Shown here: piece after piece, positions 13,999 to 23,116 of the stretch | How positions within the stretch are numbered: the first letter of the stretch is position 1 | Layout of the letters: each line of letters starts with the position of its first letter | Source: Actinoplanes cyaneus | Lineage (GTDB): Bacteria; Actinomycetota; Actinomycetes; Mycobacteriales; Micromonosporaceae | Length of the DNA: 64,000 nt | NCBI RefSeq assembly: GCF_016862095.1 | Contig: NZ_BOMH01000038.1 | Span: 1 to 64,000, forward strand | Direction: 5' to 3' | Made by a program: the position numbers and the translations under genes | Notes under the pieces: generated by a model | What the model was told of the DNA's origin: nothing | What the model saw: only the letters and a program-made list of their open reading frames with translations | Databases searched by the model: none

Positions 13999-16900
13999 TC
14001 AGGCGGCGCCGGGGGCGGTCACGCTCGCCTGCCGGGGCCCGCGGTTCTTCAGCTTGGTCGCGTACATGGCGGCGTCGGCCTTCTCGACGGTGGCGGCGAA
14101 GCTCTCCGCACCGGTGACGGCGTGCCAGCCGATCGAGGCCCGGACGCCGGCCTTGCCGAGTTCGGCGCTGATCCGGGCGACGACCGCAGGCGCGTCGTCC
14201 TCGGTGCACTTGTGCAGCAGGAAGCCGAACTCGTCGCCGCCGAGCCGGGCGACGACGTCGGTGTCGCGCAGGGCGCGGTGCATCGCGGCGGCGGCGACGA
14301 TCAGGTAGGTGTCGCCGGCGCCGTGTCCCTGGCTGTCGTTGATCATCTTGAGCCCGTCGAGGTCGAGCACGGCGATCACGGTCGGGTCGGCCAGGCGTGC
14401 GAAGCGGGTTTCGGCTTGTTCGATCAGGCGTTGCCAGGCACGCCGGTTGGGCAGGCCGGTCAGGGCGTCGGTCTCGGCGCTGAGCTGCTGGTGGAGCATG
14501 GCGTTGGCGGATCGGTCGCGGGCCCGGTCGGCGGCCAGCGCGACGGTCAGCAGCCGGCCGAGAAGGGCGAGCAGCGGTTCGGCGTCGGTCATCCGCGGGT
14601 CACCGGTGTGGGTCTGCGGGTCGAGGCCGCAGATCGCGCCGAAGAGGGTGCCGTCGGGTTCGGTGATCGCCGCTCCGGCGTAGGTGCCGATGTCGATGAG
14701 CTGGTTGACGCCGGCCGCGGCGTAGACGGGCACCTGCTGGGCGTCCCGGGCGACGCTCGGGGCCTGCCCGGCGGCCATGTGCATACAGAAGCTGTCCTGC
14801 CAGGGGTGGCTTTCGCCCTGGTGCAGGCCGTAGCCGTTGTCGGCGTCCAGGTACAGGTACGTCTGGCGACCGTTCTCGACGCGGGTGACCGCCCAGAACG
14901 CCAAAGGTATCCGGTCGTGGAGGTAGTCCAAAATCAGGCGTGCGGCATGCTCGAACGTCGCTGCCGGCCGCAACGACGGCTCGTCGGTCTCACCGGCGCT
15001 CAGGTCCGCGGGCGGCGCCGCGCCGACCGGTGCCGGTCCGGCCTGGTCGGCCTCGGTGACCGGGTCACTGTGCTGCCGGGCCGCGAGGGCGTCCGGGGTG
15101 GCGGGCAGGGTGAGGACGAGGCGGGTGCCGGACCCGGCGGGGTTCCCGGTGGCGCGGATCGTGCCGCCGTGCCGTTCGACGATGCGTTTGCAGATGCCCA
15201 GGCCCAGACCCGTGCCGCTGTGGCCGGCGCCTCGGTGGGCACGGTGGAAGTTGTCGAAGACCGCCTCGTGCTGGCCTTCGGGAATGCCGATGCCGTTGTC
15301 GTCGATCGTCACCGTGACCATCTCGTCGACGACCTCGGTGGCGACGGCAATCCGCGCCGCGGTGCCGCGCGCAGTGTACTTGATGGCGTTGCCGAGCAGG
15401 TTCTCCAGCAACTGACGGATCAGGACCGGATCGGCGTACGCCGGATGCAGCTCGCCGACGACGAAGGCCGGGATTGGCGCGCCGTTGCTCTGTGCCTGGT
15501 CGATCCGGGCCATGGCGATGTCGTCGACCAGGTCACCGAGGTCGACCATGGTGGGCGAAAGGGTGGCGTCGCGGGCGGTGGTGTACTCCAGCAAGTCGTT
15601 GATCATGTTGCGCATGCGGGCGGAGGCACGCCTGATCCGCACCACGGCGTCGGCCAGCTCGGCGCGCGCGGCGTGCTCCGGGACCTCGCCGATGATCTCC
15701 GCAAGAGCCTCGCTCCACCCTTCGACGGTGGCGAGGGGATTCTGCAGGTCGTGCGCTACCGCCCCGGCGAAGGCGGCGAGCTCGTCACGGTGGCGGCGTT
15801 CGGCGGTCACGTCGTGGAACACCGACACCGCATAGCGGCCACCGTCCTCCTCAGGCAGAGCGACCGCGCTGACGCTCAGGACCCGGCCGTCGGGCAGGCC
15901 GGGATTGCGGATCAGGATGTCCATGTCACGGACGTCGGTGCCGGCGAGCGCCCGCCGGTACGGCATCTCGTCGGGCTGCAACGGCCGGCCGTCGGGGTGG
16001 AACAGCCCGTAGTACTCGGGTTTCGCCATCGTGTCGGAGTCGCTGACGACACCTCTCATGAGGCGGCGGACGGCAGGATTGCGCAGCAGGAATCGTCCCT
16101 GGCTGTCGACGACGGTCAGCCCTTCGGACATCGCGTCGATGATCGCGCCCATCATCCTGGCCTGCCGCGCCGCGGACCGCTCGGCGGCGGTCAGCGAGGC
16201 CAGCAACGCGGCGCGATCGTCGCGGCCCAGTGCCAGGGCCAGCCCGGCGACCGCGATCATGCCGACGAACAACTGCGCCACCATGGCCCGCGCCGGATGG
16301 GACGCGATCTGGGCGAACACTCCCGTGCCGTGCAGGGTGAACACCACGGTCACCGAGCCGAACACCAGATCGTGCAGGACGACGAACGTGGTGTTCAATC
16401 GCAGGCCGGCCCACATGGTCAGCGCGATCACCAAAAACGCCAGCGGCAACCGGTGGTCGAGCCCGAACACCACGCCGTAGACCGCGATCGACAGCACGGT
16501 CAGGCTCACGTACTCCGCCCGGCGGCGTGCCGGCAGGCCCGCCCACCGGGCGTGCCAGCTGACCCGCGGGGATGCCGACCACCACGTCTGCAGCGCCTTG
16601 CCCACCAGGACCGTGGCCGCGCCGATGAGCAGGATGCTGACCGTGTTACGGGTCAGCCACACCGCGGTCGCCGCCCACGAGTACGTGCCGCTGGTCAGCC
16701 ACAACCCGGTCGGCCCGACCAGTGCGCCGCCCGCGGTGGCCAGGAACGCCGCGGCCACCAGCCGCCACAACTCGGTCAACCGGCTCAGCGGCTGCACGTG
16801 CACGCCGCCCCACGCGTCCGGCAGCCAGCGGTGGCACAGCCGGGCGAAGATCCAGGCCTGGAGCAGGTTCGCCGCGACGAACCAGCCCGCCAGGACAGCC

Positions 16901-17163
16901 GGCGCGCCCGTCACCAGGTTCACCACGATCGTGACCCCACTCAGTGCGACCACGTCGAGCGTCCGCCAGCGGGAACGGAACTGCACCACGGCCCAGACCG
17001 CCGACACCCCGGCCGCCGGCCACACCAGGCTCAGGTTCGTCGCGTCCATCACCGTCAGTCGCCCGGCATAGGTCGCGCCGAGGTACGCCACGGCGAATGC
17101 CACCGTCCGCGCCAGCGACGACCCGAAACCCACGGCTGCCCCCACTGCCCCAGCGTTCAGCAC
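13999..17163 (-). CDS. MASE1-PAS-histidine kinase-GAF-GGDEF hybrid
   Basis: 1054 residues from GTG 17163. Approximate order: MASE1-like membrane sensor with eight or more hydrophobic segments (10-300), PAS (330-450), HisKA with FAGAVAHDLQNPLATVEGWS (about 460-525), HATPase with LLGNAIKYTARGT and DDNGIGIPEGQHEAVFDNFH (570-685), GAF (740-880), GGDEF (890-1040). The kinase H, N and G boxes are present. The cyclase motif RLGGDEFGFLL is intact, and RDTD five residues upstream fits the autoinhibitory I-site. One polypeptide could therefore both phosphorylate a partner and make cyclic di-GMP. No receiver domain is present and no partner response regulator is adjacent. Confidence 0.92.
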   Translation of the reverse strand: MLNAGAVGAAVGFGSSLARTVAFAVAYLGATYAGRLTVMDATNLSLVWPAAGVSAVWAVVQFRSRWRTLDVVALSGVTIVVNLVTGAPAVLAGWFVAANLLQAWIFARLCHRWLPDAWGGVHVQPLSRLTELWRLVAAAFLATAGGALVGPTGLWLTSGTYSWAATAVWLTRNTVSILLIGAATVLVGKALQTWWSASPRVSWHARWAGLPARRRAEYVSLTVLSIAVYGVVFGLDHRLPLAFLVIALTMWAGLRLNTTFVVLHDLVFGSVTVVFTLHGTGVFAQIASHPARAMVAQLFVGMIAVAGLALALGRDDRAALLASLTAAERSAARQARMMGAIIDAMSEGLTVVDSQGRFLLRNPAVRRLMRGVVSDSDTMAKPEYYGLFHPDGRPLQPDEMPYRRALAGTDVRDMDILIRNPGLPDGRVLSVSAVALPEEDGGRYAVSVFHDVTAERRHRDELAAFAGAVAHDLQNPLATVEGWSEALAEIIGEVPEHAARAELADAVVRIRRASARMRNMINDLLEYTTARDATLSPTMVDLGDLVDDIAMARIDQAQSNGAPIPAFVVGELHPAYADPVLIRQLLENLLGNAIKYTARGTAARIAVATEVVDEMVTVTIDDNGIGIPEGQHEAVFDNFHRAHRGAGHSGTGLGLGICKRIVERHGGTIRATGNPAGSGTRLVLTLPATPDALAARQHSDPVTEADQAGPAPVGAAPPADLSAGETDEPSLRPAATFEHAARLILDYLHDRIPLAFWAVTRVENGRQTYLYLDADNGYGLHQGESHPWQDSFCMHMAAGQAPSVARDAQQVPVYAAAGVNQLIDIGTYAGAAITEPDGTLFGAICGLDPQTHTGDPRMTDAEPLLALLGRLLTVALAADRARDRSANAMLHQQLSAETDALTGLPNRRAWQRLIEQAETRFARLADPTVIAVLDLDGLKMINDSQGHGAGDTYLIVAAAAMHRALRDTDVVARLGGDEFGFLLHKCTEDDAPAVVARISAELGKAGVRASIGWHAVTGAESFAATVEKADAAMYATKLKNRGPRQASVTAPGAA

Positions 17164-17309
17164 CCGTCCGGACGAACCCGCACAGCGCTCCTACTGGAAG
17201 GTCGGCAACTATCGCCCGACAATGAGCGCCTGGCGCACGGCGGCACGGTTCATGCCCGGAACGCCGGTTTCGCGGCTGACCATTCCTCGACCAGGGCCTT
17301 GCCGGCCGA

Positions 17310-19802
17310 TCACGCCGGGGAAGAGCGAGGCAGCCGTACGCGGGCGATGGTGCCGTTCGGCTGGTTCGGGTCGAGGGTGATACTGCCGTGGTGCCGGCGC
17401 ACGATGGCATGGGCGAGGCTGAGACCGAGGCCGCTGCCCGGGATCCCGTGGTGGCGGACGTTGCTGCCCCGGAAGAACCGGTCGAAGACCCGGGCCCGCT
17501 CCCCGGCGGGGGTGCCGATGCCGGTGTCGGCGATGCACAGCTCGACGGTGTCGTCGTCGCCGGTGTCCAGCCGGACGTGGATCCGGCCGTCGGCGGGACT
17601 GTACTTGGCCGCGTTGGAGAGCAGATCGGTGATGACCTGACGCAGCCGCTCGGCGTCGCCGTGGATCGGTGAGGCGTCCAGAACATCGACGTCGATGCTC
17701 AGGCCCGTGTCGGTACGGGCGGTCGCCACGCACCCGCTGACGATGGCGGCGAGGTCGCACCGCTCGCTGGTGAGCTCCACGTGGCCGGAGTCGAGGCCGG
17801 CCAGGTCGAGCAGCGTACCCACCGTTTGCTGCAGTGCGGCGGCGTTGCGCCCGATCACCCGGATCATCTGCTGGTGCTCCCGGTCGAGCAGGGCGGCGTC
17901 CTCGGCGAGCAGTTCGGCGTTGGCGGCGATCGAGGTGAGCGGCGTACGGAGCTCGTGGCCGACGAGATCGACGAAGTCGTCCTGGGCACGGGTGAGTTGC
18001 CGGGTGAGCTGCTCGGCGCGGCGCAGCGCCACGTAGACGCCGATCTGCGCGGCGACCCCGTCCAGCAGCACCGTCAACAGGTCCTCGTGGAACTCCGGCG
18101 CGCCGGCGTAGCAGGCGAGCACCCCGAGCAGCGTGCCGCCGTCGCGCACCGGCACGGCGAGCACGGTGCGGATACCGTGGGCCAGGCACACCCGCAGGTG
18201 CGCCCGGTCATCGGGATTCTCGCCATGGCCGGCGTCGGCCAGATCGGGTACCCAGATCGGCTGGCCCGTCTGCCAGACCCGGCCGATGACCCCCTGCCCG
18301 CGCGACGGCGTCTGACCGAACAACCCGTCCTGCGCCGCGCCGGTCGCGTCGTAGTGTCCCGCCGAGCGCAGGTCGGCGGTGGCCTCGTCGACCAGGAACA
18401 GCTCGGCGCACGGCCAATTCAGGGAGGTCGTCACGGCCCGCAGGATGTCTGGTGCCGCGTCGTACGCCGAAGTCGCCGTACGCAAGGCGTACTCGACCTG
18501 CCGATGGCAGTCGCGGAACCGCTCGGCCCGGCGCATCGCGGTGACCTCGTGCGCGACCGCCACCGCGCCCAGCCGGCGGCCGTCACCGGCGATGATCGGT
18601 TGCGCGGTGCTGGCGAAGGTGCGGGTCCGGTGGCCGGGGAAGACGGTGACGACGTCGTCCGTGACGGTCTGCCTGGTATGGAAGGCCCGCATCATCGGGG
18701 TCTGCTGCCAGGTCATCAGCCGGAGATCGTCGTGCCGCAGCGCGCCGTCGACCCAGGCCGGGTAGTCCGCCGGCACCTCCTCGTCGCTCCAGCCCACGAC
18801 CTCGCGCAGAGCACGGTTGAGCAGGACGGTCCTGCCCGTGTCGTCGCAGGCGATCACCCCCACCGACAGGCTGTCGAGCAACGCGGACAGGAAGCTGCCG
18901 TGCCGGTCGGCCAGCTCCTGCGCCGCCGTCTCGCCGGACAGATCGGTGAGGAAGACACACGCCAGCGGTCCGCCGGCACTGGGGATCACCGACAACGACG
19001 CCCGGCTCGCCAGCCGGTGACCGTCCTTGTGGCGCACGCTGAGCTCACGCACCACCGGCCGGCGCGGCGCCGCCGCGAACAACCGTTGCAGTGCCGCGCC
19101 GATCGGCTGATCGTCGTAAGCCAGCTCCAGGCTCTCGTCGAGATGCCGGCCGTACACGTCCTCGGCGGTGAACCCGAGCGTCTGCTGCGCGGCACGATTG
19201 AAGCCGGCCACGATGCCGTCCGGGGTGACCGCCAGGAACGCCTCCTGCACACTGTCGAGCAGGGCGGCGCTGTCCAGGGTGTCTACCGCCCGCGTCGAGA
19301 TGCCGGTGGCGGCCGGTCGCAGCAGCTCGGCGATCTCCACCAGGATCGCGACCTGCTCCCCGGTCCACTCCCGGGCGGCGGTGTCGAGCACGGTCAGCGA
19401 CCCGACCGGGTGATCATCGTCGTCACGCACCGGCACCCCCGCGAACGCGCGAACACCGAACTGCTCGGCCAGCACATGTTCGCGCAGCTCACGGGACTGC
19501 TCGCCCAGCAGGTCGCCGGAGATCACCGGATGATCCTGGCTGACGATGTACTTGCACACCGAGTACGCCAGCGGCGCATGCCCGGCCCCGGCCAGCGACG
19601 CCGGCAAGTTGTGACCGCCGACGAAATGCTCCTGCTCCGCGTCGACGAGAGTGACCGCGGCCATCGGCGCGTCCAGCAGCCGGGCGGCCAGCCGGGCGAT
19701 GCCGTCAGCTGACAGCGGCGCCACCGGCAACTCCCGGCGGGCTCGCTGCACCGCCGACAACCGCACCGGATCCCGCAACACCGCTTCGTTCGCAACGATC
19801 AT
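17310..19802 (-). CDS. Cytosolic GAF-PAS-PAS-GAF histidine kinase
   Basis: About 830 residues from ATG 19802. Order: GAF (20-165, with MAAVTLVDAEQEHFVGGHNL), PAS (about 180-295), PAS (about 305-430), GAF (about 450-590), HisKA (QDDFVDLVGHELRTPLTSIA, phospho-acceptor His in GHELRTP) and HATPase (SNAAKYSPADGRIHV; DTGIGTPAGERARVFDRFFR; GSGLGLSLAHAI). There are no membrane segments, so it senses cytosolic or freely diffusing signals. The HisKA-HATPase end resembles PhoR/WalK-type kinases. It runs in the same direction as the hybrid kinase-cyclase 146 bases downstream. No response regulator is adjacent. Confidence 0.92.
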   Translation of the reverse strand: MIVANEAVLRDPVRLSAVQRARRELPVAPLSADGIARLAARLLDAPMAAVTLVDAEQEHFVGGHNLPASLAGAGHAPLAYSVCKYIVSQDHPVISGDLLGEQSRELREHVLAEQFGVRAFAGVPVRDDDDHPVGSLTVLDTAAREWTGEQVAILVEIAELLRPAATGISTRAVDTLDSAALLDSVQEAFLAVTPDGIVAGFNRAAQQTLGFTAEDVYGRHLDESLELAYDDQPIGAALQRLFAAAPRRPVVRELSVRHKDGHRLASRASLSVIPSAGGPLACVFLTDLSGETAAQELADRHGSFLSALLDSLSVGVIACDDTGRTVLLNRALREVVGWSDEEVPADYPAWVDGALRHDDLRLMTWQQTPMMRAFHTRQTVTDDVVTVFPGHRTRTFASTAQPIIAGDGRRLGAVAVAHEVTAMRRAERFRDCHRQVEYALRTATSAYDAAPDILRAVTTSLNWPCAELFLVDEATADLRSAGHYDATGAAQDGLFGQTPSRGQGVIGRVWQTGQPIWVPDLADAGHGENPDDRAHLRVCLAHGIRTVLAVPVRDGGTLLGVLACYAGAPEFHEDLLTVLLDGVAAQIGVYVALRRAEQLTRQLTRAQDDFVDLVGHELRTPLTSIAANAELLAEDAALLDREHQQMIRVIGRNAAALQQTVGTLLDLAGLDSGHVELTSERCDLAAIVSGCVATARTDTGLSIDVDVLDASPIHGDAERLRQVITDLLSNAAKYSPADGRIHVRLDTGDDDTVELCIADTGIGTPAGERARVFDRFFRGSNVRHHGIPGSGLGLSLAHAIVRRHHGSITLDPNQPNGTIARVRLPRSSPA

Positions 19803-20083
19803 CAACTGTCCGCTTCATGAGGAGCACCTGTCGTAAGCGGGCAACGACGGGCACTCCTCGCAGTGACGTTGAAACGAACCACGGCGCGGGCAGCGCGGCA
19901 CCTCGCAAACGCGAACGAGACTTCACGGACGTGCGGCTCGCTGTGCCGGCACACTGACCAACGAGTGCGGGCGACGCCGGACACCCGGGTGGTCCGGCGG
20001 CGGCATCAGGCGGGTCGTAGGGTGACGACCATGACCGATGTGGACGACGACGCGCTCGATCGGCAGAGCAGGGGGCCGTTGCG

Positions 20084-20893
20084 GTGAACGACTCCCGGCT
20101 GGACATCACCCGGGCGCACCCCGCCCGGCGGTACGACTACTGGCTCGGTGGCAAGGACAACTTCGCCGCCGACCGCGAGTCCGGCGACCTGGTCGCCGAG
20201 CAGTTCCCCGCCATCCGTACGGCCGTGGTCGAGAACCGCAAGTTCCTGCGCCGCGCCGTCACCTACCTGAGCGAACGCGGGATGCGGCAGTTCCTCGACG
20301 TCGGCACCGGCCTGCCCACGGCCGACAACACCCACGAGGTCGCCCAGCGCATCGCCCCCGAGTCACGGATCGTCTACGTCGACAACGACCCCTTGGTGCT
20401 CTCGCATGCCCGGGCTCTGCTGACCAGCACACCACAGGGCAGGACCGCCTACCTCGACGCCGACCTGAGAGACCCCGGCGTCATCCTGGCCGACCCGGTG
20501 CTGCGCGCCACCCTCGACCTGTCGCAGCCGGTCGCGTTGATGCTGGTCTCGGTGCTGCACTTCGTCACCGACGACACGATCGCCCACCGCGCCGTGCGTA
20601 CGTTGCTCGACGCGCTACCGGCCGGCAGCTACCTGGTGCTCTCGCACGCCACCAACGACTTCATGCCGGCCGACGCCGTGGAAGGGATCGCGGCGGCCGA
20701 CCGTGCGACCCGAGTCGACTTCGGGTTCCGCACCCGCGAACAGATCGCCGCGTTCGCCGACGGCCTGCAACTCGTCGAGCCCGGCATCGTCTCCACCGCC
20801 GAATGGCGCCCCGAGCCCGGCGACGACCCGCCGCCGGCCCGCGAGGACACCGCCGGCTGGTGCCTGCTCGCCCGCAAACCGCACACCGCATAG
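20084..20893 (+). CDS. SAM-dependent methyltransferase (DUF574/SAV2177 type)
   Basis: 269 residues from GTG 20084. The opening DSRLDITRAHPARRYDYWLG and GGKDNFAADRE are diagnostic of this actinomycete family, whose fold is a Rossmann methyltransferase. The SAM motif is QFLDVGTGLPTADNTHE, and RIVYVDNDPLVLSHA supplies the acidic residue for the ribose. Members are widespread in Streptomyces and Micromonosporaceae and their substrates are mostly unknown. It stands alone, divergent from the GAF/PAS kinase and convergent with the nitroreductase. Confidence 0.92.
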   Translation: MNDSRLDITRAHPARRYDYWLGGKDNFAADRESGDLVAEQFPAIRTAVVENRKFLRRAVTYLSERGMRQFLDVGTGLPTADNTHEVAQRIAPESRIVYVDNDPLVLSHARALLTSTPQGRTAYLDADLRDPGVILADPVLRATLDLSQPVALMLVSVLHFVTDDTIAHRAVRTLLDALPAGSYLVLSHATNDFMPADAVEGIAAADRATRVDFGFRTREQIAAFADGLQLVEPGIVSTAEWRPEPGDDPPPAREDTAGWCLLARKPHTA

Positions 20894-20948
20894 TCGGCGA
20901 CCGAGGACTCAGTGGGCCCGACCGGCGGCGGATCGTCATGGGTACGAA

Positions 20949-21533
20949 TCATGAGGCAGGCGGCCGGGCGCTCGTCCACAACAACTCGCTGACTGCCCGC
21001 CGCTCGCGGACCGACTCGGGCGCCTGATCGGCGTCCGAGTCGGTGGTGGCCGGCGCCCGCCCGAACGCCGACATGGTGGTGACCTCCCAGTGGTCGGGTA
21101 CACCGAACTCGGCCGCCACGGCGTCGCGGTCGAAGGCGCGGAACTGCCGGGCGAACAGACCGAGTGCCTGGGCCTGAATCGTCATATGGGCCACCGCCTG
21201 GCCCAGGTCGTAGTGCGAGAACTCCGAATACTCCCAGTCGGTGCCGGCGACGAATCGGTGGGCAAGGTTCGCGACGAGGACGCTGGCCGAGGGAGCCCAA
21301 CGGCTGGAACTGGCGGCGAGGTGACGCACGAGCCGCTGGTGCGTGTCGTCACCGCGGCGGCCCATGATGAACGCCCACGGCTGCGAATTCCCGGCAGACG
21401 GAGCCCACCGCGCCGCCTCCACGAGTGATGCGGCTCGGGTCGCATCCAACTCGAACACCGGGTCGAACGTCGTGGGACTCCAGCGCGCCGCCAGCAGCGG
21501 ATGTAACCCGGACACGATCAGGTCGTCCTGCAC
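20949..21533 (-). CDS. FMN-dependent nitroreductase-family protein
   Basis: 194 residues from GTG 21533. The family start HPLLAARWSPTTFDPVFELD is followed by the FMN-binding WAPSAGNSQPWAFIMGRRGD (about 42-61), and QAVAHMTIQAQALGLFARQF is the central helix at the dimer interface. Near the end, RAPATTDSDADQAPESVRER takes the place of the usual GxPxE turn. Nitroreductases reduce nitro compounds, quinones or flavins using NAD(P)H. A short leader-like frame ends inside its start region. It is convergent with the methyltransferase. Confidence 0.88.
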   Translation of the reverse strand: MQDDLIVSGLHPLLAARWSPTTFDPVFELDATRAASLVEAARWAPSAGNSQPWAFIMGRRGDDTHQRLVRHLAASSSRWAPSASVLVANLAHRFVAGTDWEYSEFSHYDLGQAVAHMTIQAQALGLFARQFRAFDRDAVAAEFGVPDHWEVTTMSAFGRAPATTDSDADQAPESVRERRAVSELLWTSARPPAS

Positions 21534-21607
21534 CCTCTACTCCGCACGGTGCCGGCGGGCGGGGAAGTGCCACGTTCCCCCGGATCGGGTTCACCCAGTT
21601 TCCGCAT
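21518..21607 (-). CDS. Possible 29-residue leader peptide upstream of nitroreductase
   Basis: ATG 21607 is preceded by GGGAGG about seven bases upstream, a better ribosome site than that of the nitroreductase itself. The 29 codons (MRKLGEPDPGERGTSPPAGT at the start) end in a TGA at 21518-21520, 16 bases inside the nitroreductase gene. This layout fits translational coupling or a regulatory upstream frame. There is no homology I recognise, and it could be chance. Confidence 0.3.
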   Translation of the reverse strand: MRKLGEPDPGERGTSPPAGTVRSRGCRTT

Positions 21608-22016
21608 GCGTCGGCCTCCCGTGAGTCAGTATTCGGCCTACAGATCAGCACGCGGCGGTCGCGACCACAATCATCAGCGGCTGCGTCCTCCATCACCAGG
21701 TGCTCCACGTCTCGATCCCAGCTGCCGCGGCCGGCGGCGGCAGCGCCAGGCGCAGCGCTTCGAAGACGCGGCGGACGGCGACACGTCGGACACTGCCACC
21801 GGATCCAGCGCGGGAGGCCGCCGGCCAGTCCGCATCTCCAGACCGGATGCGCTGGTCGCCGGGGACGAAACCCTGGCGGCCCCGGCGGGCTGCCCGGCCC
21901 GGTGGCGTCGGCCGAGCGTGCGGCTCGGTGCCGGTAGGGCCGCATCTCCGCACCGCACATCGCCTGCGCCGCACGCCATGACCGCATCCGGCGGCCGACG
22001 CCTCCGGCCAGCAGGT
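21608..22016. other. No convincing gene
   Basis: Several open frames cross this stretch on both strands, but all are Arg/Pro/Ala-rich, lack family motifs and have no supported start. I see no strong hairpin. It follows the truncated MarR gene and precedes the possible leader peptide, so it may hold the nitroreductase promoter and eroded sequence. Confidence 0.4.
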
Positions 22017-22349
22017 TCAGGATTGAGGCCGCGCGGCGGTGAATACCTTGAGCAGCAACCCGTGGAGCTGCTCCCGTTCCGATGGAGTGAGACCGCTGAG
22101 CACGATGTCGTCGACCGCCGCGGTTTCCTTCAGCAACTGCGCCAGCAGTTCGCGCCCGCTCAGCGTGATGGTGACCAGCACGCGCCGGCGGTCGGCGTCG
22201 TCGCGGGCCCGCCCGACGTGGCCCGTCCCCGCGAGCTGGTCGATCACCTTGGCCATGTCGCTGGGGTCGATGCTCAAGCGGTCACTCAGGTCCCGCTGAG
22301 CGTGCGGGCCGAAGTCCGCGAGTGCGGCGAGGACCGACATGTGCCACAT
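22017..22349 (-). CDS. MarR-family regulator lacking its N-terminal helix
   Basis: 110 residues from ATG 22349. The core winged HTH is intact: LAALADFGPHAQRDLSDRLS, IDPSDMAKVIDQLAGTGHVG and the wing RARDDADRRRVLVTITLSGR, followed by the C-terminal dimer helix. MarR proteins normally have about 35-40 more residues in front, forming the first dimerisation helix; the frame upstream (SSVRLRMWHM) is open but offers no start codon. The gene therefore looks 5'-truncated where the divergent gene at 22364 begins. It may still produce a shortened protein, but dimerisation is doubtful. Confidence 0.7.
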   Translation of the reverse strand: MWHMSVLAALADFGPHAQRDLSDRLSIDPSDMAKVIDQLAGTGHVGRARDDADRRRVLVTITLSGRELLAQLLKETAAVDDIVLSGLTPSEREQLHGLLLKVFTAARPQS

Positions 22350-22363
22350 CCGAAGCCGTACGG

Positions 22364-22945
22364 ATGATCGCGGATCTTCCGGTCGAGCACTTGCCTCCCG
22401 GCACCTCCGCCGGGGCGAGCTTCGGCATCAAGAAGACCTGGCTGGCAATACGGGGCAGCACCGTCGAACAGGTCGCCGCCGCGATCGGTGTGACCGGCGG
22501 CAGGGAGGCCGGCTGGGACGAGGGCGTGGAAGCCGCCGCCGGCGATCGGGTTTTCGTCTCCCCGCCGGCCGGTGGGTGGATCTTCGTGGTCAACGCGGGG
22601 TGCAGGTTCGACGGCTCCTCCGTGGCGTCGCTCAGTGGCCTGCTCGGCACCGAAGTGCAGTACTTCGGAAACCATCGGGTCTCCGACTACGCCGAGTGGG
22701 CGCTCGCCGTCGACGAGCGGCTCCTCCGCCACGTCTACTGCAGCGAGACCAGCGAATCGTGTGAGGAGACGGGCACGCCCACACCGGTGGAGATCGAACT
22801 TGGCTTCTCAGCGACGGAACCGGGCGGCAAGTGGGCCGACCAGGACGACGTCATGCGGGTCGCCGCCGATTGGAGCATCGACCCGAACGCCCTCAGCGTG
22901 ATCGCATCCAGCCCCTGCCGCGGCCTCGTCGGCCACCTGACCTGA
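22364..22945 (+). CDS. Hypothetical protein
   Basis: 193 residues from ATG 22364. Recognisable internal landmarks are SFGIKKTWLAIRGSTVEQVA, DRVFVSPPAGGWIFVVNAGC and a central region with LLGTEVQYFGNHRVSDYAEW. The alternating helix and strand pattern and the WxxxV...VFVxPPxxGW order recall a group of uncharacterised actinomycete proteins found near polymorphic-toxin or STAND loci, but I cannot name a domain. It has five cysteines, four of them in the C-terminal half. There is no signal peptide. The start lies only 14 bases from the start of the truncated MarR gene. Confidence 0.6.
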   Translation: MIADLPVEHLPPGTSAGASFGIKKTWLAIRGSTVEQVAAAIGVTGGREAGWDEGVEAAAGDRVFVSPPAGGWIFVVNAGCRFDGSSVASLSGLLGTEVQYFGNHRVSDYAEWALAVDERLLRHVYCSETSESCEETGTPTPVEIELGFSATEPGGKWADQDDVMRVAADWSIDPNALSVIASSPCRGLVGHLT

Positions 22946-23116
22946 CGAGGCCGCCCACCTCGAGGTTTTCGAGGCAACGAGTGCCAGGCTCGACATCCGC
23001 GCGCGGTGCCTGCGATTCGCCTGCCTGCCGGAGCGACCCGCCCGTTCGTCCCGTTCTGCCGATGCGATGATCAGCCACGCTCATCTGCCGCTGAAAGGCG
23101 CTGCCGAAGGTGCCGA

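Noticed and set aside
14122..17640. A very long open frame (1172 codons) on the plus strand opposite the hybrid kinase
   Set aside because: It is antisense to a protein with intact kinase and GGDEF motifs; its translation is Gly/Arg/Val/Asp-rich with no motifs, a normal effect of G/C-rich third positions.
21608..22016. Several open frames of 90-170 codons between nitroreductase and MarR
   Set aside because: All are Arg/Pro-rich with no ribosome site, no motif and no agreement in strand.
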